Below the pieces are notes generated by a model. The model saw only the letters and a list, made by a program, of their open reading frames with translations. It searched no databases and had not been told where the DNA came from. Source: Roseiarcus sp963761435 (lineage in GTDB: Bacteria > Pseudomonadota > Alphaproteobacteria > Rhizobiales > Beijerinckiaceae). Taken from it: 64,000 nucleotides of DNA. A program made the translations under genes and the position numbers. Positions 47,719 through 56,258 of the stretch are shown here, piece by piece. How positions within the stretch are numbered: position 1 is the first letter of the stretch; the number at the start of each line of letters is the position of its first letter. Location: the NCBI GenBank assembly GCA_963761435.1, contig CAVXHJ010000020.1, positions 248,001-312,000 of the forward strand. The letters run 5' to 3'.

Positions 47719-49146
47719 TCATGTTTCGAGCCGAGCCTGATCCTCGATCCGCCCAAGGCTCTCCTCGCGCCCGAGCACCATGAGCACGTCGAAGATTCCC
47801 GGCGAGGTCGAGCGGCCCGTCAGCGCCGCGCGCAAGGGCTGGGCGACGACCCCGAGCTTGGCGCCCGCCTCCTCGGCGTAGGCGCGAACGGCGTGCTCGG
47901 CGCTCTCCGCCGTCCAGTCTTTGACGTCGGCGAGAAGCGGCAGCAGGTTCCTGAGATGAATCCGCCCGGCGCGGGCGAGAATCTCGTCGGCCTTCGCATC
48001 CATCTTGAGCGGGCGCGCGGCAAACAGGAAGCCTGCCCCGTCGAGAAGCTCGACCAGCGTTTTCGCGCGCTCCTTCAAGCCTGGAATCGCCGCGCGTAAC
48101 TGGGCCCGCTTGCGGTCGTCGAGCCTCGTTGCGACCTCCGGGCCGCCGGGCAGATAGGGCAGGGCGCCGATGAGCGCGTCGAAGAGTTCGGCGTCGCCCG
48201 AGGCGCGCATGTAGTGGCCGTTGACGTTCTCGAGCTTGGCGTAGTCGAAACGCGATGGGGAGCGGCCGACGGCCGTCAGATCGAAGGCGGCGACGAGCTC
48301 CTCGGTATTGAAAAACTCCTTGTCGCCGTGACTCCAGCCAAGCCGCGCCAGGTAGTTGCGCAGCGCCGCCGGCAGGTAGCCCATGGCGCGATAGGCGTCG
48401 ACGCCGAGCGCGCCGTGGCGCTTGGAGAGCTTCGCGCCATCTGGCCCATGAATGAGCGGGATATGCGCCAACGCCGGGACGTCCCAGCCGAGCGCCTGAT
48501 AGATCTGGGTCTGCCGCGCGGCGTTGGTCAGGTGATCGTCGCCGCGGATGACATGGGTCACCCCCATGTCGTGATCGTCGACCACGACCGCGAGCATATA
48601 GGTCGGATTGCCGTCGGAACGCAGGAGCACGAGGTCGTCGAGGTCCTTGTTGGCGAAAACAACCTTGCCCTGGACGAGGTCGTCGATAATCGTTTCGCCC
48701 TCCTGCCGAGCGCGCAGCCGGATGACGGGCGCGACGCCCGGCGGCGCCTCCGCCGGGTCGCGGTCGCGCCAACGGCCGTCGTAACGCATCGGCTTGCCCT
48801 CGAGGCGGGCCTGCTCGCGCATCGCCTCAAGTTCCTGGGTGCTGGCGTAGCAGCGGTAGGCGCCGCCCGAAGCCAGGAGCTGGCGGGCGACCTCGCGATG
48901 GCGCTCGGCGCGCGCGAACTGGCTGATCGCCTCGCCGTCCCAATCGAGCCCGAGCCATTTCAGGCCATCGATGATGGCGGCCACCGCCGCCTCGGTCGAA
49001 CGCTCGCGGTCCGTGTCCTCGATGCGCAGCAGGAACTTGCCGCCGAACCGCTTGGCGTAGAGCCAGTTGAACAGCGCCGTGCGCGCGCCCCCGATGTGCA
49101 GGAAGCCGGTCGGCGAAGGCGCGAAACGGGTGACGACTTGCGTCAT
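47719..49146 (-). CDS. gltX: Glutamate--tRNA ligase
   Basis: 475 residues from the ATG at 49146, giving the family start MTQVVTRFAPSPTGFLHIGG; upstream in-frame codons have no homology. Class I synthetase signatures HIGG (HIGH type) and AKLSKRHG (KMSKS type) are visible, with the zinc-free linker. It charges tRNA-Glu. It converges on the HAD gene, with 20 bases between stops. In relatives it is often next to comEC; here about 7 kb lie between. Confidence 0.96.
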   Translation of the reverse strand: MTQVVTRFAPSPTGFLHIGGARTALFNWLYAKRFGGKFLLRIEDTDRERSTEAAVAAIIDGLKWLGLDWDGEAISQFARAERHREVARQLLASGGAYRCYASTQELEAMREQARLEGKPMRYDGRWRDRDPAEAPPGVAPVIRLRARQEGETIIDDLVQGKVVFANKDLDDLVLLRSDGNPTYMLAVVVDDHDMGVTHVIRGDDHLTNAARQTQIYQALGWDVPALAHIPLIHGPDGAKLSKRHGALGVDAYRAMGYLPAALRNYLARLGWSHGDKEFFNTEELVAAFDLTAVGRSPSRFDYAKLENVNGHYMRASGDAELFDALIGALPYLPGGPEVATRLDDRKRAQLRAAIPGLKERAKTLVELLDGAGFLFAARPLKMDAKADEILARAGRIHLRNLLPLLADVKDWTAESAEHAVRAYAEEAGAKLGVVAQPLRAALTGRSTSPGIFDVLMVLGREESLGRIEDQARLET

Positions 49147-49428
49147 GGGTTGCAGGGGCCTTCTTGAATGGGCGTGGAGGGGCTCGGTTCCCGGCCGGGC
49201 CGCCGCTCTATCACAAGGCGCTGGGCGCGCCAAAAGCGGCTCGATGCGCCGCGCTCCGCGGGATCATTCGCCGCTCGCGCTCGGCCGGTAAACATCTTAT
49301 ATCGGGAATATTGCTAGGTAAGCGCGCGCTAAACCGACGCGGAGCTCAGGGTCCTGACAGTCGGCACGCGCTTTGATTTGGGCAAGATCGGACCCGAGCG
49401 CTGCGACACGACGTAAGGATGACAGGCC

Positions 49429-49908
49429 ATGTCTCCCGACACCGTAAAATATTTTGAGGGATTGCTGACGACCTATACCGACAACATCAGAATCTCCGAC
49501 ATCAAGTCGAATATCATTCTGTTCTTTCTGGCGATTTCGATCCCGACGGTCGCCGCCTTCCGCTTGCAGCTTCCAACCTATATGCCTTTGTTCTTTTTGC
49601 TGCTGCTGCCGCTGTTCTCGATCATTCTGTTGGTCCTGGCGATCTATCCGCGCTACGTGGTGACGCCGGGCTTCCCGTTCTTCATCAAGCGGTCGGTCAA
49701 GCCGGACGACTTCGTGACCCCGCCCGACGACGACAAGGAGCTCCTCGCTCTCTTCCGCACCCGTTGCGCCGCGCTGGCGAAGATCCTGTACTGGAAGATC
49801 TTTCTTTTCCGGATCGCGATGGCCGGATGCCTGGTCTATCTGGCGATTCTCTTCCTTCTCGCGGTCGGCGGGCTCTTCTTTCCGCTCCCGACCGAGAGCC
49901 GCTCCTGA
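49429..49908 (+). CDS. Membrane protein of a three-member local family, copy A
   Basis: 159 residues. An amphipathic N-terminus (LLTTYTDNIRISDIKSNI) leads into two membrane helices (about 30-45 and 53-74), a cytosolic segment IYPRY...FFIKRS...DDF, a helix with LAKILYWKIFLFRIA, and one or two last helices. The pattern SD-I/F-K-x-x-I, PRYP, x-DF and LxWK is shared with the two proteins at 55137-55586 and 55586-56086. The layout recalls the small membrane effectors of nucleotide-signalling defence systems (Pycsar/DUF5706 type), but no cyclase is nearby. Function unknown. Good AAGGA site upstream. Confidence 0.7.
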   Translation: MSPDTVKYFEGLLTTYTDNIRISDIKSNIILFFLAISIPTVAAFRLQLPTYMPLFFLLLLPLFSIILLVLAIYPRYVVTPGFPFFIKRSVKPDDFVTPPDDDKELLALFRTRCAALAKILYWKIFLFRIAMAGCLVYLAILFLLAVGGLFFPLPTESRS

Positions 49909-50012
49909 TGACCAAGGCGCGGCGGCGCCCGACAGGCGCCGGATGCGCGTTCGTCTTGTCTCGCCCGCGGTGGTAGGCTCCAGCCGGCAACCACGCGGCG
50001 GCGCTCGACCGA

Positions 50013-50699
50013 ATGGACTTCGTCTTCATGTTGACGCGCAACGACGTGACGGTCGAGAACGCGCTCGACCTCGTCGAGGTCGCCCGCGGGCTTAGGGTTC
50101 GCCATATCGGCTTCAAGGACGTCGGCGCCGAGGCGGCGATGCTCGCGCGCCTGACCGCAGCCATTCGCGCCGCTGGGGCGAGCGCGTGGATGGAAGTCGT
50201 GGCGACGACGCGCGACGCCGAATTGCGCTCGGTCGCCATCGGCCGCGACCTCGGCGTGGACTTGCTCATGGGCGGGGTGCATGTCGAGGAGGCGTTGCGC
50301 ATCCTCGACGGCTCGGCGACGCGCTATCTGCCGTTCGCCGGCAGGCCGAGCGGCCATCCGACCCGGCTCGGCGGCTCGGCGCCGGAGGTCGAGGCTCAAT
50401 GCAAAGCCTTCGCGGCAATGGGATGCGCGGGCGTCGATATTCTCGCCTATCGCGCGACTGAAGCCGAGCCGCTCGATCTCATCGCGGCCTGCCGCAGGGG
50501 GTTTCTCGGTTCGGGCGCGGTCGTGGTCGCCGGATCGGTGAATTCCGCCGAGCGGGTCAACGCCGTTCGCGCCGCCGGCGCGGACGCCTTCACGATCGGC
50601 ACGGCCGCCATCGACGCTTCCTACGCGCCCGGCGCCGGCCCGCTCGCGGCGCAGCTCAAGGCGGTTCTCGACGACTGCCGGACGGCGGCGCATCGATAA
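50013..50699 (+). CDS. TIM-barrel protein of unknown specificity
   Basis: 228 residues with a regular beta/alpha pattern. The C-terminal part VVVAGSVNSAERVNAVRAAG followed by ADAFTIGTAA has the look of the standard phosphate-binding site of ribulose-phosphate-binding TIM barrels (as in HisA, TrpC or ThiE). I do not recognise a specific family. It starts about 100 bases after the membrane protein gene and may share its transcript. The 304-bp repeat array begins 75 bases after its stop. Confidence 0.65.
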   Translation: MDFVFMLTRNDVTVENALDLVEVARGLRVRHIGFKDVGAEAAMLARLTAAIRAAGASAWMEVVATTRDAELRSVAIGRDLGVDLLMGGVHVEEALRILDGSATRYLPFAGRPSGHPTRLGGSAPEVEAQCKAFAAMGCAGVDILAYRATEAEPLDLIAACRRGFLGSGAVVVAGSVNSAERVNAVRAAGADAFTIGTAAIDASYAPGAGPLAAQLKAVLDDCRTAAHR

Positions 50700-50774
50700 G
50701 GCCGGCGAAGGCGCCTATCGCTCGCCCGGCCGAACTTGAAGCCGACCGGTCAAGCCGCCGGCGAGCGCGCCGGC

Positions 50775-52210
50775 TTTTGGCTCTTATGGCGTTATCTGTT
50801 GGTCGACCGGTTTGCTGTTCGTTCGTCGAACCCTTGCCGTCATGGCCGGGCTTGTCCCGGCCATCCACGCCGGGCCGCCGCAAGAACGAGTCCCGCCTCG
50901 CCGCGACCGGCAGGAAGGCGGACGGTCGTCGTTCGTCGAACCCTTGCCGTCATGGCCGGGCTTGTCCCGGCCATCCACGCCGGGCCGCCGCAAGAACGAG
51001 TCCCGCCTCGCCGCGACCGGCAGGAAGGCGGACGGTCGTCGTTCGTCGAACCCTTGCCGTCATGGCCGGGCTTGTCCCGGCCATCCACGCCGGGCCGCCG
51101 CAAGAACGAGTCCCGCCTCGGCGCGACCGGCAGGAAGGCGGACGGTCGCAAGGCTTTTCGCGCTTGCCTGCGTCGATGCGCTGGGCCTTCGTGGATGGCC
51201 GGGACAAGCCCGGCCATGACGCCTTGATGGCGCCGTCCGCCACCTCCGCCATGCTCCCAATTCCTTCCCCACAACAGCCAACGCGATAAGAGCGCGAATT
51301 TTGGCTCTTATGGCGTTATCTGTTGGTCGACCGGTTTGCTGTTCGTTCGTCGAACCCTTGCCGTCATGGCCGGGCTTGTCCCGGCCATCCACGCCGGGCC
51401 GCCGCAAGAACGAGTCCCGCCTCGGCGCGACCGGCAGGAAGGCGGACGGTCGCAAGGCTTTTCGCGCTTGCCTGCGTAGATGCGCTGGGCCTTCGTGGAT
51501 GGCCGGGACAAGCCCGGCCATGACGCCTTGATGGCGCCGTCCGCCACCTCCGCCATGCTCCCAATTCCTTGCCCACAACAGCCAACGCGATAAGAGCGCG
51601 ACTTTTGGCTCTTATGGCGTTATCTGTTGGTCGACCGGTTTGCTGTTCGTTCGTCGAACCCTTGCCGTCATGGCCGGGCTTGTCCCGGCCATCCACGCCG
51701 GGCCGCCGCAAGAACGAGTCCCGCCTCGGCGCGACCGGCAGGAAGGCGGACGGTCGCAAGGCTTTTCGCGCTTGCCTGCGTCGATGCGCTGGGCCTTCGT
51801 GGATGGCCGGGACAAGCCCGGCCATGACGCCTTGATGGCGCCGTCCGCCACCTCCGCCATGCTCCCAATTCCTTCCCCACAACAGCCAACGCGATAAGAG
51901 CGCGAATTTTGGCTCTTATGGCGTTATCTGTTGGTCGACCGGTTTGCTGTTCGTTCGTCGAACCCTTGCCGTCATGGCCGGGCTTGTCCCGGCCATCCAC
52001 GCCGGGCCGCCGCAAGAACGAGTCCCGCCTCGGCGCGACCGGCAGGAAGGCGGACGGTCGCAAGGCTTTTCGCGCTTGCCTGCGTAGATGCGCTGGGCCT
52101 TCGTGGATGGCCGGGACAAGCCCGGCCATGACGCCTTGATGGCGCCGTCCGCCACCTCCGCCATGCTCCCGATTCCTTCCCCACAACAGCCAACGCGATA
52201 AGAGCGCGAC
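50775..52210. repeat. Tandem array of 304-bp units with terminal inverted repeats
   Basis: Three units of exactly 304 bases (51299-51602, 51603-51906, 51907-52210) and a longer first unit of 524 bases (50775-51298). Each unit opens with GCTCTTATGGCGTTATCTGTTG and closes with its near reverse complement (AACGCGATAAGAGC preceded by CAACAGCC), so each is bounded by about 22-base inverted repeats. Inside, GTCATGGCCGGGCTTG and its reverse complement form a second inverted pair. Unit cores are about 294 bases with 10-base joints. The structure fits a MITE-like palindromic element amplified in tandem. No transposase is in the window. All long ORFs here are accidental. Confidence 0.93.
50821..51150. 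repeat. Internal 110-bp triplication in the first array unit
   Basis: A 110-base segment starting GTTCGTCGAACCCTTGCC occurs at 50821, 50931 and 51041, almost identical each time. The other units have it once. The two extra copies account exactly for the 220-base excess of the first unit (524 versus 304), so this is a nested tandem expansion. Confidence 0.92.
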
Positions 52211-52578
52211 TTTTTCTTGCGATTATCAGAAACCACGGATAGAGTGGTCCTGTCGCCGAACGCGCCGCCTCGAGGAGCGGCGCCGGGAGAAGCGGGGAGA
52301 AGCGGGTTTTTGCGCCGGATCGTCGTAACCCATTGAAAAGGCCCAATTCGCGGAAGGGTTTTCCTTTGATACCTTTCCGGATTCCTTTGCCCCGCTTCCG
52401 GTTTCCTTTGCTGGGCTTCCCGGAGTCTTTGCTGGGCTTCCTCCGGGCTTGCGAGGAGCGATGAGGGCGTTCGGAAGAACGCCCGTCCTCGACGGGCTAT
52501 GGGGCGTTCATAAGAACGCCCGTCTTCGACGGCTCACGCTCGCGAATGACGTGTGGCTCCGCCCAAACGCAACAGGCT
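52211..52578. other. Gene-free region with short repeats and twin hairpins
   Basis: Between the array and the dehydrogenase stop. At about 52365-52445 short pieces such as CTTTGCTGGGCTTC and TTCCTTTG recur with small changes. Two near-identical perfect hairpins GGGCGTTC-nnAA-GAACGCCC lie at 52465-52484 and 52502-52521, each followed by CGTC-TCGACGG. They may end transcription of the leftward dehydrogenase gene. Nothing protein-coding is convincing. Confidence 0.6.
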
Positions 52579-53841
52579 TTAGGGAAACAGCCCCCGCATC
52601 TGCTTCGCCTTCACCACGCGCTCGACCCCGATCGCCATCGCAGCCGTCCGGTTCGAGACGCCGTCGCGCCTGGCTCTCGCGACGACCATGCCCCACGAAC
52701 GGTCGAGCGCCCGTTCGAGCCGGTCCATCACTTCGTCGCGCGACCAGAAATATTGCTGCAGGTCCTGGACCCACTCGAAATAGCTGACGATGACGCCGCC
52801 GGCGTTGCAGAGGATGTCGGGGATGACAAAAACGCCGTCGTTGCGCTCGGCGAGCACCCGGTCGGCCTCCGGGGTCGTCGGGCCGTTCGCGCCCTCGGCG
52901 ATGATGCGGCAGCGCAGGCGCCGCGCGAGGTCGGCGTCGATCACCCGCTCGACCGCGCATGGCGCGAGCACGTCGCAGGGCTGCTCGAGCAGCGCGCGCG
53001 GATCGATCGTCGCCTGGGTCGAATAGCCGGCAAGCTCGTGGTTCGTTCCGGCGTGAGCGACGAGCGCCTTAACGTCGAGACCCCTGGGATCGTAGTAGGC
53101 GGCGGAATGGTCGCTGACGCCGACCAGCTTGACGCCCCGCGCCGCCAGCCCCATCGCCGCGTGCGAGCCGACATTGCCGAAGCCCTGGACGATCGCGGTC
53201 GCGCTGGCCGGGGCGATGTTCAGGGCGTCGAGCGCGCGAAAGGCGAGGAAGGCGACGCCGTGACCGGTCGCCTCGCGCCGGCCCAAGGTGCCCCCGCTGC
53301 CGACCGGCTTGCCGGTGACGATCTCGGGCACGGTGACGCCCTGGTACATCGAATAGGTGTCCATGAACCAGGCCATCACCTGCTCGTTGGTGCCCATGTC
53401 CGGCGCCATGACGTCCACCCGCGGGCCGACGAAGGGGATCATTTCCTGCATGTAGCGGCGCGAGAGGTTCTCGAGCTCCTTGGGCCTGAGCGAGCGCGGA
53501 TCGACCGCGACGCCGCCCTTGCCGCCGCCGAACGGAAGGTCGGCAAGCGCGCATTTCCAGCTCATCCAGATCGCGAGCGCGGCGATTTCGCCGATGTCGA
53601 CATTCGGCGCGAAGCGCGTGCCGCCCTTGGCCGGTCCGAGCGCCAGGTGATGCTGGACCCGGTAGCCGGTGAAGAGCTCGGTCCGGCTGTCCTCCATGCG
53701 GACCGGCAGGCTGACGACGATCGCCCGCTTGGGGTAAAGGAGCCAGTCGCGCTCGTCCTCGGGGATGCTCAAATGGTCGGCGATGACCTGAAGCTGATTG
53801 CGGGCCATGTCGAACACCGGGCCGGAATAGAGGCTCTTCAC
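52579..53841 (-). CDS. Glutamate (Glu/Leu/Phe/Val) dehydrogenase
   Basis: 420 residues. The amino-acid-binding part has PAKGGTRFAPNVD and LPFGGGKGGVAVDP with the catalytic lysines, then an NAD(P)-binding Rossmann domain (IVQGFGNVGSHAA). It interconverts glutamate with 2-oxoglutarate and ammonia, or acts on a related amino acid; the length and the ELFTGYRVQH segment fit the hexameric glutamate enzymes. Transcribed leftward towards the repeat region. Confidence 0.93.
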   Translation of the reverse strand: MKSLYSGPVFDMARNQLQVIADHLSIPEDERDWLLYPKRAIVVSLPVRMEDSRTELFTGYRVQHHLALGPAKGGTRFAPNVDIGEIAALAIWMSWKCALADLPFGGGKGGVAVDPRSLRPKELENLSRRYMQEMIPFVGPRVDVMAPDMGTNEQVMAWFMDTYSMYQGVTVPEIVTGKPVGSGGTLGRREATGHGVAFLAFRALDALNIAPASATAIVQGFGNVGSHAAMGLAARGVKLVGVSDHSAAYYDPRGLDVKALVAHAGTNHELAGYSTQATIDPRALLEQPCDVLAPCAVERVIDADLARRLRCRIIAEGANGPTTPEADRVLAERNDGVFVIPDILCNAGGVIVSYFEWVQDLQQYFWSRDEVMDRLERALDRSWGMVVARARRDGVSNRTAAMAIGVERVVKAKQMRGLFP

Positions 53842-54093
53842 GCGCGTTTCTCCGCCGGCCCATGGGCGCCGGCCGCCCGATGATAGCGGGCGCGAGCGCC
53901 GACGGAATTGAAATCTAGCATAAAGTGCGCAAGGTCGCCGGCGGGCGGGCTTGCCTGCGCGCGGCGGTCAAGCACAGGCGTCGCTTGACTTCGCGCCGAG
54001 CCTCACTATTTTGCCGGCCAAACACCGGGTCCGCGGGTTTTCGCGGCCTTTTTGGCGCGTCCGGCGCGCCGCTTCGCTGAAGGACGCTCCCCA

Positions 54094-54261
54094 ATGGCCA
54101 AGGCCGCCTCGCTCAAGATCAAGCTTCTGTCGACCGCCGACACCGGCTATTTCTACGTCACCAAGAAGAACGCCCGCACCAAGACTGAAAAGCTCGCGTT
54201 CAAGAAATACGACCCGGTCGCGCGCAAGCACGTCGAGTTCAAGGAAACGAAGATCAAATAG
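54094..54261 (+). CDS. rpmG: 50S ribosomal protein L33
   Basis: 55 residues from the ATG at 54094 (AAGGA upstream; the frame from 54052 adds unrelated sequence). Zinc-free type without CxxC pairs. KIKLLSTADTGYFYVTKKN and the end VEFKETKIK are typical. It stands alone, and a strong terminator follows at 54283-54304. Confidence 0.96.
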   Translation: MAKAASLKIKLLSTADTGYFYVTKKNARTKTEKLAFKKYDPVARKHVEFKETKIK

Positions 54262-54985
54262 GTCGGATCTTCGAGGCTGGTGAAAAGGGCGCCGGCGCCC
54301 TTTTGCTGTTCGGGGCCGCCCGGTGAGCTATTTGGCGGTCTGCATCTGGCGTAGGCCTCGCCCGGAATGATGACCGAGACCAGCGGCGCTGCGATTTTGG
54401 GGCGGTTCGCGCCGATGCGCCGGGAAAATCTACACCCGCGGCTGCGCGAAGCTTCGCGCGCAGGGTTCGCGGCGGCAGGAGCTTGGCGGAGACTTCGCCC
54501 GGAACGATAACGAACACCAGCGTCGTCGGCGTCTCTTTCGGCCCGAACGGCCCAGGGACGGCGTTCTTTACCGGCGGAAGGCTCCTCAGATAGGCGACGA
54601 TCGCATGGGCGTCGTCCGACGGAAGATGAGACAGCGCTTGCCAGGGCATGATTGGCGCGAGCCTGCGGCCATCGGGACGGACGCCCGCGGTCATCGCCGA
54701 GATGATCTGGTCGTCGGTCCAATTGCCGAGACCGGTTTCCTTATCCGGCGTCAGGTTGCGCCCGACGAAGGCCCCCAGACCTGGAACCGTGAAGCCGACG
54801 TCCGAACCGCCCAACATCCGCGACAAGTCGGGCTTGCCGAGAAAATAGCCGGGTGTGTGGCAATCGCTGCAGCCGCCGAGCGTGACGAGATATTTGCCCC
54901 GGGCGACCGGATCTTCGTCGGCCAAAGCCGCGGAAGCGCTGACGAGCGCCGCGGCGACGAACATGCCCAAGCGATGAATTCGCAT
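54254..54985 (-). CDS. Single-haem cytochrome c with a disturbed C-terminus
   Basis: A signal peptide (FVAAALVSASAALA) and the haem site CSDCH show a periplasmic c-type cytochrome. LSRMLGGSDVGF, NLTPDKETGLGNWTDDQI and PWQALSHLPSDD are typical of this class, and the Met ligand is in the APIMPW segment. After VFVIVPGEVSAKLLPP the frame continues into 70 unconserved residues and through the terminator. In other frames a second tail, VSVIIPGEAYA, and then MQTAK with a stop at 54328 can be read. The original gene probably ended at 54328, and its last 140 bases look duplicated and frameshifted. Confidence 0.75.
   Translation of the reverse strand: MRIHRLGMFVAAALVSASAALADEDPVARGKYLVTLGGCSDCHTPGYFLGKPDLSRMLGGSDVGFTVPGLGAFVGRNLTPDKETGLGNWTDDQIISAMTAGVRPDGRRLAPIMPWQALSHLPSDDAHAIVAYLRSLPPVKNAVPGPFGPKETPTTLVFVIVPGEVSAKLLPPRTLRAKLRAAAGVDFPGASARTAPKSQRRWSRSSFRARPTPDADRQIAHRAAPNSKRAPAPFSPASKIRPI
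54283..54304. terminator. Perfect bidirectional terminator
   Basis: AAAAGGGCGCC immediately followed by GGCGCCCTTTT, a perfect 22-base palindrome with A and T runs at its ends. It serves rpmG from the left and the converging cytochrome gene from the right. Confidence 0.85.
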
Positions 54986-55136
54986 GTGATCCCCTCCCTG
55001 ACGAGACGTTGGTTGTTTGGCGGTTTCGCCTTTGAAGAGCGTCTCACTCTTTGAGCGCCGCTGGGCGCCCCTGGGTTTTACGCGTAAGGACTGTTGGCGG
55101 CAAGCCGACCCACCCTCGGGCGTATCGGTGGCGCGC

Positions 55137-55586
55137 TCAGCGCCACGCGACGAATAGCAGGACGATGGTCGCCGCGAGGCACGCCATCGCGAGAAGATCG
55201 GCCGTCAGCAGCGTGATGTTCTTCCACCAGAGCGCGCGCGAGAACCCCGCGCAAAGCCCAGGGAGCGCGGCGATCTCGGCCTCCGTATCGCCGATGAAGT
55301 CGAAATCCTTCGGATCCGCATTGCGCCGGATCGGGAAGCGCTTCCGCCCGGCGCGGGGAAATCGCGGATAAACCGAGACCAGCAGGCAAACATAGATGAT
55401 CATGAAGGGCGTCAGGATCACTGGCGTGGTCAGATACGACGGATAGTGGCTGCGATACTGAACCACCGTCAGCATCATGATCGCCACGAATAGCACCGCG
55501 ATGAGCGCCTTGATGTCGCTGAGACGCATCGAATCGCTATAGCCGGCGATGAGATTGCGCAGTTGTGCGTCCTTGTCCCTAGCCAT
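55137..55586 (-). CDS. Membrane protein of a three-member local family, copy B
   Basis: 149 residues from the ATG at 55586, which overlaps the stop of copy C by one base (TGATG). It has LIAGYSDSMRLSDIKALI before the first helix, then PSYL, YPRFPRAG, PKDF and the ALWWK segment, all shared with the other two copies. Two helices near the N-terminus and one or two at the C-terminus flank a cytosolic domain of about 40 residues. It is clearly an operon with copy C. Function unknown; see copy A for the possible effector-like architecture. Confidence 0.7.
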   Translation of the reverse strand: MARDKDAQLRNLIAGYSDSMRLSDIKALIAVLFVAIMMLTVVQYRSHYPSYLTTPVILTPFMIIYVCLLVSVYPRFPRAGRKRFPIRRNADPKDFDFIGDTEAEIAALPGLCAGFSRALWWKNITLLTADLLAMACLAATIVLLFVAWR

Positions 55587-56086
55587 CAGACGCTCCAACC
55601 CATCGGCGGCGCGCGGCTCAGCAGCATGTGAGGGAGGTGCAATAGAAGCAGAACCATGGTCAGGAGCACGCAGACGATCGCGACCAGGAAGCTGACGCGG
55701 ATGCACTGCGTCTTCCACCAAAGGATGTCCGACAGCACCGCGCAAGTCAGCTTCAACTCTTCGACGTCGTCTGCGGTCTGGGCCACGTAGGCGAAATCCT
55801 CAGGCGTCAGATTGCGGGCGACCCGGAAGCCCTTGGCGCCGCGCTTCGGGTAGCGCGGCATGAGCACCATGAACAAGAACAAGTAAACGACCAGGAAGGG
55901 CAGCAGCACGAGCTGGACCGACAGGTAGCTCGGAAGGGACGTGTAGTTAAAGAGAACCGAACCCATCATGAACGCGACGAACAGGAACGCGATGTTCGCC
56001 TTGAAATCGCTCGCCCTGATCGCTTCGGTATATCCGGCGATCAGGCCGCGATAGGGCTGGGTGGGATTCGACCGGGGCTCGTTCAT
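55586..56086 (-). CDS. Membrane protein of a three-member local family, copy C
   Basis: 166 residues. LIAGYTEAIRASDFKANI, PSYL, PRYPKRG, PEDF and ILWWKTQ match copy B closely and copy A (49429-49908) more loosely. It is the first gene of a two-gene leftward operon. The conserved charged residues around the first membrane helix (Ser-Asp-x-Lys) and the Trp-Trp-Lys before the third helix are likely functional. No enzyme domain. Function unknown. Confidence 0.7.
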   Translation of the reverse strand: MNEPRSNPTQPYRGLIAGYTEAIRASDFKANIAFLFVAFMMGSVLFNYTSLPSYLSVQLVLLPFLVVYLFLFMVLMPRYPKRGAKGFRVARNLTPEDFAYVAQTADDVEELKLTCAVLSDILWWKTQCIRVSFLVAIVCVLLTMVLLLLHLPHMLLSRAPPMGWSV

Positions 56087-56258
56087 CTCGGATGCTCCGA
56101 CCAGGTCAAGCGCGGGGACTCCGAAAGGACTGTCAGCTTAAGGCCAAATTCCGTCGATTGAAAGCGGCTTTGCTTGACGCCTTGGGGCCAAGGGTTCGCC
56201 TGGCCGGCTCTCGGAGGTTGATGGGTCAAACGGGCGGGAGCGCCGCGCCATCGCTCCG

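Noticed and set aside
51580..51625. Integron-type attC recombination sites at the unit joints (GTT...AAC with inverted arms)
   Set aside because: The joints lack the conserved 7-base core pair and extra-helical bases, the units are identical rather than different cassettes, and there is no integrase.
50775..52210. CRISPR array
   Set aside because: Units are 304 bases and joined directly, there are no unique spacers of 30-40 bases, and no cas genes are near.
50777..52346. Many overlapping frames on both strands in the repeat array, with repeated PSWPGLSRPSTP-like sequence
   Set aside because: They are translations of the 304-bp palindromic unit, open in several frames at once, and have no ribosome sites.
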